Shown: positions 14,000 through 22,389 of the stretch, piece by piece
Layout: every line of letters begins with the position of its first letter
How positions within the stretch are numbered: the stretch's first letter is position 1
Source of the DNA: a virus
Strand: one strand, 5' to 3'
IMG/VR virus record: IMGVR_UViG_3300035670_000633
Coordinates: 1 to 37,793 of that record
Length of the DNA stretch: 37,793 nucleotides
Translations under genes and position numbers: made by a program
Notes under the pieces: generated by a model
What the model was told of the DNA's origin: nothing
Database searches by the model: none
The model's input: only the letters and a program-made list of their open reading frames with translations

Positions 14000-16900
14000 A
14001 TGACCCCCGAACAACGCATTGCCCGTCAGCAGAAAGAAGCGGAAGCAGACATCCGCCGCGCTATTCTAGGCCAGGAGACGTTTGAGATCAAAGCGCTCGA
14101 TGAAGGTGACGCGCATTCTATCGTCGCCGACAAAACGAAGTTTACTCGAGACATTGCAGTGGCAAGCTGGATGGACGGCATCAACGGGAAAGACAACATT
14201 CCCGGCACGATGGATTGGCAGGCAAACAAAGACGCTTTGGCGCAGGAATACTTCAAGCAGGACGTTCGGGGAATCTCCGACGATGACTTTGCTGGTTTGG
14301 TGCGTGACCACATCACCGCACAGTCTGCTTTTGCTGATGTTGCATTCACCGCTGCCGCCAAGGAAACACCGCTTCCAGAAGCAATCAAAGAAGCGCGAAA
14401 AAAGTCGGGTTTATTTGGCATCGGTCACAAATTCGCCGCCAACGAAGGGCGATACCTTGCCGACTTCACCCGTCAGTATGCCGACACCAAGGAAAAGCTG
14501 TTCCCCTACCGTGAGCAGATCAATCAGCTGACCGAGATGGGGCGAGGCGCTGAAGAGCGCATCGCCGCCGGCGAGGGTTCACCATGGGAAGACATGGCCA
14601 AGGTCATGCTGACCATCCCGGCGGAAGATCGTGAAGACGTTCTGCATGCCATTGCAGCCCAAGACAAGAAAGAAGGGGAAACCGAAAAAGACGCTTTTAC
14701 TCGCACCGTGTTGGCGTTTGACCGAGGTCTGGAACGCTACGTCATGACGGCGGGCGAAGGCATGCGCGACATTGGGTTCACTGCACTCATGGCCGGCGCC
14801 GCTGCAGAATCTGCCGAAGCTCGCCGCTTTGGCGCACCTGCGGAAATGCCGAAATCGTTCATCCGCCCCGAGGAGGAGCAGCAAATGGACTTCCTCAAGC
14901 GGCAAATGCGCGACCTTTCCCGTGGCAGTCTCGACCCACTAGATCGCGTGGAACTGCTAGGCATGTCCATTTCCGGTGCCGCTGAAAACCTGCCCATGAT
15001 GGCGGCAAGCTTTATCCCCTACGTCGGGCCTGCGATGATGCTGGGCAGTTTCAAGGCTGAGACGGAGTATCAACTGCGCCAGCAATATCCCGAGATGGAC
15101 AGCGCCACCATCGAAGGGTTCTCCATGTTCGCAGCGCCATTCCAGGCTGCGTCCGAAGTGATTGGCAATCGCTTGCTGTTTGGTCGCTTGCCAAACCTCG
15201 GTAGGTTTATCAACTCGCCGGCGTTCAAGTCGGGCGCTATTGTTGGTCAGCTTGCTGGTCGTGTTGGTATCGGTGGCACAATCGAATACACCGAGGAACT
15301 GTTTCAGCAGGCTTTCCCGCAGGTCATGGTCGACCTGGCCGAAGCGATGGGTGCTGACATTCCCGACGTTAACTGGGGCGATTTCTGGCGAGACTGGAAG
15401 GCAAATCAAGGCGAACTTATTGCCACCATCATTCCGCTGGTCCTGCTCGGTTCTGGCGTCGGTCAGTTCTCGGACTTCCAGAACAGTCGAGCGCTTGCTC
15501 GAGATCAGGATCTTCTGGTTGCCGCCGGCTATTCCGTCGAAAACGCTGCCAAGATTAAAGAGTTTGCCGACGCTGGCAAGTGGGGCGAGGCGCAGGATCT
15601 CATGCTGAAGGACTGGCGTGCCGTCAACGCCAAGGGTGTTTCCATTCCCGAAGTCAGCAATGAGGCGGCAACCAAGATCCTGGCGGAACGTGAAGCGGCA
15701 AAGGAGAAGGTTCTTGAGAAACTGCAGCAAGTGCAAGACGACGTCGGGCGCATTGCTGCCCAGGGTGGCTACAGCTTGAGCAAGGTCGCAGGAGGCTGGC
15801 AGGTCACGACGCCAGATTCGCAGGTGACCGTTGCCAGCGCTGAAGAAGCGACGGCACTGCTGCAGAATCACTACAACGAAGCCGAACGCGAGAACATCCT
15901 TGCAGTCGCCAAGCTTGCCGACGAACTCGAAAAGCAGGGAGACACTCAGCGAGTCGAGATCAAGCCTGGCGAGCAAGTCCAGATCACCTGGGAAGACAAC
16001 CAGCAAGCTGTCGAGGTTGCCGCCCGCATGGCTGGACTGACACCGGAACAAGCGAAGCGCGTGACGTTTTCCGTGCTGGGATCCAACCGATTTGAGCATG
16101 CCGAAGGCTTGAAGCGTGCCGTGTCCACGATCTTCCAAGGTGGCAACGTGCTGACCATGGTCGAGGAAACCGTCGAAGGCAGATTCAAGCGTGCGCTTGA
16201 TACTGGCGCACTGACCAAGGAAGAAGCGACCAAAATGGTCCAGCTTGCCGAGTCTATTGTCAACGAGGGCAAGACCGGCGCCGATCGCCAAACTATTTTC
16301 GACACCCAAGCTGCAGACCAGGATCGTGCGCTGATCGAAGCGGTTTCCAAGATCGTTTACCTCGACGTCTTTGGCCGGCGCAAGGAAGGCGGCAGGTTTA
16401 CACCCGGCCTGATTAGCCGAGGCTTGAAGGCTGCGGTTCAGATGCAGGCGCCCACGGAGGCGCTTGCCTTCCAGATGCAGCAGGCAGCGCAGGGCAAGAC
16501 CGCGGAAGCGTCGCAGATGCACGCATTCCTGTCCGCTTTCCGCACCCTGTTCGGCAGCGTGTTCAAGGCTGCGCGTGCGCTGAAGCAAGCCCGCGCCCAA
16601 GGGAAGACCGAAGAACTGGACACGTTCATCAACAAGCTCATCGGCGTGCAGGCCGAAGTGGTTGAGCAGGAAGCCACCTTCCAGGAGGCGCAGACCCTAC
16701 TGGCAGAGATGCCGCAGCTTGAGGGGCAACCGTATGAGACGTTTTCGATGAGAGCTGGCACTGTGTCAGCGGAGCAACTGGAAAGCCCCAACAGGTTTTT
16801 CAGAGTCATCGTGGGCGATGAGGCTTTTCAAGACATTGTGACATCCGGCGAGGTGCGAACCAACGCCGCGACAAAAGGTGGCACTAGCCTGATGGAAAAA

Positions 16901-19900
16901 CTGGCACTGCGTCCGACTGCGTTTCCGTCATTCAGCAAAGGCGCAATCGCCATGAGCTATGCGGCTGCAAATCCAAATCACTATGTGATTGCAACCGAAT
17001 CGAGCTTGATGCAACCCTCGACCCTTGGACGGCACGGGGCTGGCACTACTCATTTTCCAACTGACGCTGCTACTGGGCAACCGCTTAAAGCAATGCCAGC
17101 GGGAGAAGTACAGGTTTATAAACATATAGGCAATGGTCGCTATGCTTTGGCCTACGATCAAGGCGTGCTTGTTGCGCAACCTTATGAGACGTTTGCCATG
17201 CGCGTTTTGATGACGCGCAAAGCATTGACCGATGCTGCGCTTCAGCAGGAAAGCTGGCGTGATTGGTATGAGGAACATCAAGCTGTTCTCGATGACTTCT
17301 TTGGTGAATATGCCCCGCTTTTTCAAGACATCCTTTCGATCACCTCTCAAGCCGCAAGCGTCAAAGCCAACGTCGGATTGGCTTTGAAAGCATTTGGTTT
17401 GTATGTGCGAGGCGAATCGTTTGACGCAAGAGAACGTGGCGAAGAAAAGCCAGGCTTCTTGCCTGCGGTGATCATGAATCTGAATCGTCTGCGTGAAGAC
17501 AAGCAGATCCAAGGTCAAAAAATTAAAGCATACAAAGCCAGCAACGAAGGCGCAGTTGATCAAGCTGTCATCGATAGACACATCACTCGTTTGCTGTTTG
17601 GAGTTGATACACCATCGGCAAAACAATTCGCCAAAGCACAACGAGTGTTGTCCGAAATTGCCGATGACATCGGTTGGACACCTCGACAAGTTCAAGCTGC
17701 GCTTTGGGCGCACTCAATCTACAAAAGCGGAAAAACCCCCGAATCTTATGGAGCCTACCTCACCAAACTTGAAGCAAAAGGAACTATCGCAAAACGAATT
17801 GGAGATCTTGCTGGCAGAGGCGCAGGCTTCGATGCAGCAGGTCGAGGACGGGGCAGATTTGCTCCTCTTGGCGCAGGAAAAGCTGAAGTCCCTGGAGTAA
17901 CCTTCTCCATGCGTCCCCAGGCGAAACTGGACTCATACAAGGACCGAGCGGGATACCAAGCTGGCGAATCGTTCACTGAAACCGAAATCCGCGAAGGGAT
18001 TGAGGACGAGTCTGGAACGGTGGCAGACATTGAAATTGATGACGATGCTTTTTCCAGCGAGGTGGACACGACGTTTTCCATCGCTGTTTCTGCACCTCTT
18101 ATTACTAGAGCATCCCTTAAGGGCAAAAAAAAGTTTGTTTATTTTTCAGACTGGACACGTGTTGGCACTTACACTGGACTGCACGATGGCAGCGGAATCA
18201 GCATTCCCCTGCAAGGTGGACCATTGTATCCATACATTGGCAAAAACGCCAAGGCCGGGGCTGGGTGGGCATTTACCGCTGAAGGGATGTTTACAAGGTT
18301 CCAAAAACGGGTCGATGCAACTGATGGCATTGGCTTGACTACCCTGTATGGCAAAGACAATCTTCGGGCAAACCCAACTTTCCTTGCCGCCTACGTTGAG
18401 GAATTGCGATATGCGGTCCGTGCTGGGCTAATCAAAGAAGGCGACATGCTTTCAAGCCTTAATCAAGCGAGAATTCAAGTGCTTGGCCTAAGTCAGAAAA
18501 GAACCGACAGAGAGACGGGTACAGTAAAGGTCAAGTTTACGGTATCCCGCGATTCGGAAGCGTTTGCACTTTTTTCTGAGGAATGGAAAAGCATCGAAGA
18601 TTTTCAATCCGCGATGAGTTCGGCAACATTTGAAGTTCGGGCTGCGATGTTTTCAACATCTCCAAAAGAGGTCACTCGCGACAAGGTAAAAACAAGGGTT
18701 CCAGGTCAATTTTCTGGCGGCAGGCTTGCCAGCCAAAAAAATGTCAACGCCGGGATGCCAGACGTCATCAAGATGATCGACCTGTTTGCAGACCCTAGGT
18801 TTGACGGTGGCGAGTACGGTACAATCATAGGAGCTGTTCAATTTGAAAAATCACAAAGTGCGTCCACTAAAGCAGAAGACATTGGCGCTGAAATTCACCT
18901 GTCATATCCCGTGGTGATTAAGGGGACGGGCATCGGTCTGTTTAGTGATCCAATTCATGTCACCTCAATCATCAAAAAGGCAGGCAAAAAAGCTTCAGAG
19001 ATTACAAGGTCCGCCGAAGTCTCTATGGCTGATGCCACCTTTTCCATGCGTCCCTCTTTTGAGGACCGTCTGACCGGCGTCTTCAGCCCGCTCATGCGCG
19101 ATCCAGTGGTGCGTCGTGAACTGGCGCAGCGTGCGCTGGAAAAGGCAAAGTCGGCAGCAACGAAGCTTGGCAAGCTAAAGAAAGGTGAGGTGACTCCCCA
19201 GGAACAGCGTGACCGAACTGTCGCCGGATTGCGTGTGCTGAATGCTGCGCTGGCAGCAATGCCGCCCGTTGTTCGCACCCGTGTTGGTGGCTTTATTGCC
19301 GTCGCCCAGCGCACGACCGCAGAGGGCATGATGCGCGAGATCGAACGCCGCATTGCCAAGCTCGACGTTGAGCTTGAACGCTACCTTGCCGAGGAAGCGA
19401 CCCAGGAAGCTGAAGACCTGTTCGACCGCTACAAGTCGCAGCGTGACAGCGGCGGGCGCCAGGCTGGCAAGATCATGGCGAGCGCCACCGAGCAGATCGA
19501 CTACGCCTTGGGCATTTACGATCTCGACGATGATCAGCAGGACACGACGATCGGTGGCTTGCAGAAGCGCATCGACGATGCCGACAATGCAGACGACCTT
19601 GCCGATGCCATGAACAAGCTGGCGATTGCCGAACTGTTCAGCCACTGGGAAAAGCAAGATTCCGAATCCCGTTACGCTGCAGTCGACTGGATGCGCGACA
19701 TCATCGAGACGGGCAAACTGGGTCGGTCGATTATCGACGAGGAACGCAAGCAGTTCCTGGCTGCGCTGAAGGAAGACGCACGCACCTCGGTGCTGGGCGA
19801 TGTCCGCGCCAGCCTGGCCGAAGCGGAAAACAAGGACAACCAGACCGACAGCAGCGCCTGGCAGACGTTTGTCCGCAATGTCAAATCCGCAGGCGGATCT

Positions 19901-21997
19901 TTGCTGTGGACTACTGCCCAGCAGATCGAACTGCTGTTTGGCGCCGATTCCCAGGTCTACAAATACTTCACCGACAAGATTGTCGAGGCGGCGAATCTCA
20001 GCACGGACATCAAGACTGCAGCCGACAAACGTCGTGTTGCATTCATGCAACAGCTGTTTGACACCAAGAGTTCGCTGAAGCTCGCCCAGGCCATGGCGCG
20101 ACTGCAGAAGGCTCGCAGTTCCGGCGTCTTTGTGAACGTGGGTCGAGTCGTGGAAAAGGTGAAGATCCCGGTCGAGGTTCTCGAGCGCTTGTCTGATGGC
20201 ACCGTGACTCCCGAAGACATCGGGCTGAACGACGCCCAGGCGCAGCAGGCACTGGAAGACTTTGCTGCCGCCGGCCCGATGAAACGTCAGATCGAGGTCG
20301 AGAAGGTCGTCAATGCCGGCGAGCAGGTTGAAAAGTTCATGTCCGAAGGTCAGGGCATCATGTGGTTCCTTTGGAGTCGGCAGGATGTCAGTCGCAAACA
20401 AATGGAACGCGATGGCTGGAACGAAGACAGCTTGAAGCAACTCGATGCCTTCCTGTCCGACGAAGCAAAAGCGATTGCTGACTTCATCGCCCAGGATCTG
20501 CAAATGGCTGGCGACATGATCGATCCGGTTTACCGGCGCTTGTTCAACGCCCCGATGCCGCGCAACAAAAACTATGCGCCCATCTATCGACTCAAGCCTG
20601 CCGACACGGCAGCGATGGATTTTGAAGCGGGGATGAGCAGTGGACTCGATGCCGGGTTTACCAAGGCGCGAGTCAACAACAGCTTGCCCTTGCGCGAGAT
20701 GGATGCGTTTGTCGTTTTCCTGTCGCACTGGGAACACGTTTCGCACTGGGTCAGTCATGCCGAACTGATGCGCGACATGAAGTCGGTGATGTTCGATGCC
20801 AACGTGCAAAACGCAATTCGCACAAAGTCCGGCAAAGGTGCTTTGGAAGGCATCAACAACAGGCTCAAGGCAATCGAATCGAACGGCAATCGCGCCGCCT
20901 GGGACTTGCATTCCGTCAACAAGATCTGGTCGAACTTGACGAAGTTCCGGGCGTTCAAAGGTCTGGCGTTCCGTGTGTCGCCCGTCGTCAAGCAAACGAG
21001 CGCTTTCCTCAATCCTCTGTTGGCAGACGTTCCTGCGCACGCTTACGCTATCGGCTTGGCAAACGCCTTCGGGGATCCGGTCAACTTTTCCTCGGACGTT
21101 GCAGCGATGTGGGAATCTCCAATCATCCAGCGTCGACTTGATGGTGGGTTTTCTGCCGAAGCTCGGATCGCCATGGGGCGTGCTGGCATCACCGGTTCGA
21201 CGCTTGTTGCCGCCATGCAGAAGGGCATGATGCCGATGGCAATGACCGACGCCGGCTGGACTGCCTTGGGCGCAGCAATTTCGTTCCGCTACTACAAAAA
21301 GGTGGCGATGCGAGAAGAAGGCACGACCGAGGAACAAGCAAACGCGATTGCCATGAAACGGGTCGAACGCATGATTGCCACCTCTGCGCAGCCCGCTGAC
21401 CTGGTCAACCGAGCGTTGATCGAGAACCAGACAAACCCAATTGTCAAATCGCTGTGGATGTTTGCCAGCGAATCTCGAAAGTCACTGGCGATCGAACTGA
21501 TGGCGATGCGCAACCTTGCCAAGGGCAAAGAAGTCGGCATGAACATTCAGCGCATTCTCGTCGCGCATTTTGTGCAAGCTGCGGTGACGCAGCTTATGGG
21601 CAGTTTCCTGATGTCCATCATGGGCGACGACGATGACAAGGAGCGTGCATGGAGTTTGGACACCTGGGCGCTGTCGCTCGCACTCGGTCCGATCAACGGT
21701 CTGTTTGTCTTGGGATCGGTCATCGATACCGCTGCCCGTCGTGCTGCTGGCATGTATACCTTCCCGAGCGAACTGCTGCCCGGCCAGGTTTACAGCGTCA
21801 CGGAAAAAGCGGTGCGCAACATCGACGACCTGTTCCAGGACGATCCCGACTCGGTGCTTGATGAGATCGACAAGATTTCCGCCGCAGTCGGCACGATCAT
21901 GTCGACCATCTTTGGTCCTGCAGGCGGTGCGGTTGACGTCTTTGGCAACGTCGCCAGAGATGCCCGCAAAATTTACAAGTCGCAAACCGAAGACTGA
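14000..21997 (+). CDS. Giant ejection (gp16-like) polyvalent protein
   Basis: This 2,665-aa protein is in the slot of the T7 gp16 internal virion protein. It has an N-terminal helical part with hydrophobic segments near residues 331-350 and 471-490. The middle is modular and punctuated by T-F-S-M-R-type motifs at residues 914, 1064, 1301, 1358 and 1680. A long helical C-terminal half follows, with hydrophobic segments near 2520-2540 and 2560-2585. The C-terminal third (F-R-A-F-K-G-L-A-F-R-V-S-P-V-V-K) resembles large polyvalent-protein-associated regions of phage proteins. It is expected to be packaged and injected with the DNA. An N-terminal lytic transglycosylase domain is not evident. Confidence 0.82.
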   Translation: MTPEQRIARQQKEAEADIRRAILGQETFEIKALDEGDAHSIVADKTKFTRDIAVASWMDGINGKDNIPGTMDWQANKDALAQEYFKQDVRGISDDDFAGLVRDHITAQSAFADVAFTAAAKETPLPEAIKEARKKSGLFGIGHKFAANEGRYLADFTRQYADTKEKLFPYREQINQLTEMGRGAEERIAAGEGSPWEDMAKVMLTIPAEDREDVLHAIAAQDKKEGETEKDAFTRTVLAFDRGLERYVMTAGEGMRDIGFTALMAGAAAESAEARRFGAPAEMPKSFIRPEEEQQMDFLKRQMRDLSRGSLDPLDRVELLGMSISGAAENLPMMAASFIPYVGPAMMLGSFKAETEYQLRQQYPEMDSATIEGFSMFAAPFQAASEVIGNRLLFGRLPNLGRFINSPAFKSGAIVGQLAGRVGIGGTIEYTEELFQQAFPQVMVDLAEAMGADIPDVNWGDFWRDWKANQGELIATIIPLVLLGSGVGQFSDFQNSRALARDQDLLVAAGYSVENAAKIKEFADAGKWGEAQDLMLKDWRAVNAKGVSIPEVSNEAATKILAEREAAKEKVLEKLQQVQDDVGRIAAQGGYSLSKVAGGWQVTTPDSQVTVASAEEATALLQNHYNEAERENILAVAKLADELEKQGDTQRVEIKPGEQVQITWEDNQQAVEVAARMAGLTPEQAKRVTFSVLGSNRFEHAEGLKRAVSTIFQGGNVLTMVEETVEGRFKRALDTGALTKEEATKMVQLAESIVNEGKTGADRQTIFDTQAADQDRALIEAVSKIVYLDVFGRRKEGGRFTPGLISRGLKAAVQMQAPTEALAFQMQQAAQGKTAEASQMHAFLSAFRTLFGSVFKAARALKQARAQGKTEELDTFINKLIGVQAEVVEQEATFQEAQTLLAEMPQLEGQPYETFSMRAGTVSAEQLESPNRFFRVIVGDEAFQDIVTSGEVRTNAATKGGTSLMEKLALRPTAFPSFSKGAIAMSYAAANPNHYVIATESSLMQPSTLGRHGAGTTHFPTDAATGQPLKAMPAGEVQVYKHIGNGRYALAYDQGVLVAQPYETFAMRVLMTRKALTDAALQQESWRDWYEEHQAVLDDFFGEYAPLFQDILSITSQAASVKANVGLALKAFGLYVRGESFDARERGEEKPGFLPAVIMNLNRLREDKQIQGQKIKAYKASNEGAVDQAVIDRHITRLLFGVDTPSAKQFAKAQRVLSEIADDIGWTPRQVQAALWAHSIYKSGKTPESYGAYLTKLEAKGTIAKRIGDLAGRGAGFDAAGRGRGRFAPLGAGKAEVPGVTFSMRPQAKLDSYKDRAGYQAGESFTETEIREGIEDESGTVADIEIDDDAFSSEVDTTFSIAVSAPLITRASLKGKKKFVYFSDWTRVGTYTGLHDGSGISIPLQGGPLYPYIGKNAKAGAGWAFTAEGMFTRFQKRVDATDGIGLTTLYGKDNLRANPTFLAAYVEELRYAVRAGLIKEGDMLSSLNQARIQVLGLSQKRTDRETGTVKVKFTVSRDSEAFALFSEEWKSIEDFQSAMSSATFEVRAAMFSTSPKEVTRDKVKTRVPGQFSGGRLASQKNVNAGMPDVIKMIDLFADPRFDGGEYGTIIGAVQFEKSQSASTKAEDIGAEIHLSYPVVIKGTGIGLFSDPIHVTSIIKKAGKKASEITRSAEVSMADATFSMRPSFEDRLTGVFSPLMRDPVVRRELAQRALEKAKSAATKLGKLKKGEVTPQEQRDRTVAGLRVLNAALAAMPPVVRTRVGGFIAVAQRTTAEGMMREIERRIAKLDVELERYLAEEATQEAEDLFDRYKSQRDSGGRQAGKIMASATEQIDYALGIYDLDDDQQDTTIGGLQKRIDDADNADDLADAMNKLAIAELFSHWEKQDSESRYAAVDWMRDIIETGKLGRSIIDEERKQFLAALKEDARTSVLGDVRASLAEAENKDNQTDSSAWQTFVRNVKSAGGSLLWTTAQQIELLFGADSQVYKYFTDKIVEAANLSTDIKTAADKRRVAFMQQLFDTKSSLKLAQAMARLQKARSSGVFVNVGRVVEKVKIPVEVLERLSDGTVTPEDIGLNDAQAQQALEDFAAAGPMKRQIEVEKVVNAGEQVEKFMSEGQGIMWFLWSRQDVSRKQMERDGWNEDSLKQLDAFLSDEAKAIADFIAQDLQMAGDMIDPVYRRLFNAPMPRNKNYAPIYRLKPADTAAMDFEAGMSSGLDAGFTKARVNNSLPLREMDAFVVFLSHWEHVSHWVSHAELMRDMKSVMFDANVQNAIRTKSGKGALEGINNRLKAIESNGNRAAWDLHSVNKIWSNLTKFRAFKGLAFRVSPVVKQTSAFLNPLLADVPAHAYAIGLANAFGDPVNFSSDVAAMWESPIIQRRLDGGFSAEARIAMGRAGITGSTLVAAMQKGMMPMAMTDAGWTALGAAISFRYYKKVAMREEGTTEEQANAIAMKRVERMIATSAQPADLVNRALIENQTNPIVKSLWMFASESRKSLAIELMAMRNLAKGKEVGMNIQRILVAHFVQAAVTQLMGSFLMSIMGDDDDKERAWSLDTWALSLALGPINGLFVLGSVIDTAARRAAGMYTFPSELLPGQVYSVTEKAVRNIDDLFQDDPDSVLDEIDKISAAVGTIMSTIFGPAGGAVDVFGNVARDARKIYKSQTED
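16754..17188 (+). other. ADP-ribosyltransferase-like module of the giant protein
   Basis: Residues about 919-1063 start near R-F-F-R-V-I-V-G-D-E-A-F and continue F-P-S-F-S-K-G-A-I-A-M-S-Y-A, N-H-Y-V-I-A-T-E-S-S and P-A-G-E-V-Q-V-Y-K-H-I. An early Arg, a middle Ser-x-Ser and a late Glu in a strand are in the order expected of the R-S-E class of ADP-ribosyltransferases, a fold common in phage polyvalent proteins. The match is by eye only, and the Q/E-x-E pair is incomplete. Confidence 0.4.
17204..17899 (+). other. Helical HhH-like module of the giant protein
   Basis: Residues about 1069-1300 include W-R-D-W-Y-E-E-H near the start, D-I-L-S-I-T-S-Q, K-I-K-A-Y-K, V-I-D-R-H-I-T-R-L-L-F-G and G-W-T-P-R-Q-V-Q-A-A-L-W. 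This order (helical start, K-I-x-x-Y, then V-x-D-R-H) occurs in uncharacterised modules of other phage polyproteins. It recalls helix-hairpin-helix DNA glycosylase folds. Function is unproven. Codons are more A/T-rich than in the flanking protein. Confidence 0.4.
18086..19036 (+). other. Unidentified 317-residue A/T-rich module of the giant protein
   Basis: Residues about 1363-1679 include V-Y-F-S-D-W-T-R-V-G-T-Y-T-G-L-H-D-G, P-L-Q-G-G-P-L-Y-P-Y, A-G-W-A-F-T and, later, R-V-P-G-Q-F-S-G-G-R. Two 60-base lines counted by eye (18121-18180 and 18841-18900) have 40% G+C, against 58% for 19381-19440 just beyond the module. That points to separate ancestry. No family is recognised with confidence. 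Confidence 0.5.
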
Positions 21998-22034
21998 CCT
22001 TGCTTTTTCACTTTGAGAACGTAAAAATACCCTT

Positions 22035-22388
22035 ATGGCATGCGCTGACATTTCAAATCTAAATGTGACATTCCTGCGAAACATTGATTTCGTGGCGGTG
22101 CAATATCAATTGTGCGATGAGGACGGCAACCCCATCAATTATTCGGGTTACACCATCGACGCAGATGCCCGCAAGGACGTTGATTCTGCCCTAGCTTTCA
22201 CCATGGGAATTTCCTGGGTCGACGATTCGACAGGCACTTACCAGATTGCCAAAACCGACACCGAGACTGCCGCCATGACGATTGGCGATTACATTTACGA
22301 CGTCGTGTTGACAAACGGCAGCGGCATTCGCCTGCCTCCGGTGTTCACCGCTAAAGTCTTCGTCCGTAACGTCTGCACCCAGTCCTAA
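22035..22388 (+). CDS. Tail adaptor with Ig-like / BppU-like fold
   Basis: This 117-aa protein shows the pattern of small beta-sandwich proteins that sit before phage fibres. It has V-T-F-L-R-N-I-D-F at the start, then D-E-D-G-N-P-I-N-Y-S-G-Y-T-I-D-A and D-S-T-G-T-Y-Q-I. It closes with G-D-Y-I-Y-D-V-V-L-T-N-G-S-G and a beta strand. Such proteins resemble the N-terminal domain of upper baseplate proteins and connect fibre to tail. It stands 37 bases after the giant gene and ends one base before the fibre ATG. The role is inferred from fold style and place. Confidence 0.65.
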   Translation: MACADISNLNVTFLRNIDFVAVQYQLCDEDGNPINYSGYTIDADARKDVDSALAFTMGISWVDDSTGTYQIAKTDTETAAMTIGDYIYDVVLTNGSGIRLPPVFTAKVFVRNVCTQS

Positions 22389-22389
22389 T

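Larger units (their letters stand above)
16739..19051 (+). other. T-F-S-M-R-punctuated module region of the giant protein
   Basis: Five copies of a short motif split the central part of the giant protein: T-F-S-M-R at residue 914 (nt 16739), T-F-A-M-R at 1064 (17189), T-F-S-M-R at 1301 (17900), T-F-S-I-A at 1358 (18071) and T-F-S-M-R at 1680 (19037). The first two share a preceding Y-E. The intervals are 150, 237, 57 and 322 residues. The sequence between motifs changes style abruptly, which suggests separate domains joined by conserved linkers, perhaps protease sites or recombination seams. Confidence 0.75.

Noticed and set aside
16130-16200. Zinc-peptidase helix in the giant protein (residues about 720-727)
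   Set aside because: The segment V-E-E-T-V-E-G sits where some phage polyproteins have a peptidase helix, but there is no H-E-x2-H, so no activity is claimed.
14957-16600. 547-codon open frame on the minus strand
   Set aside because: Antisense to the giant ejection protein; composition is that of a shadow frame.
19175-21337. 720-codon open frame on the minus strand
   Set aside because: Antisense to the giant protein. Codon bias of the plus frame keeps this strand free of stops; no domain is recognisable.
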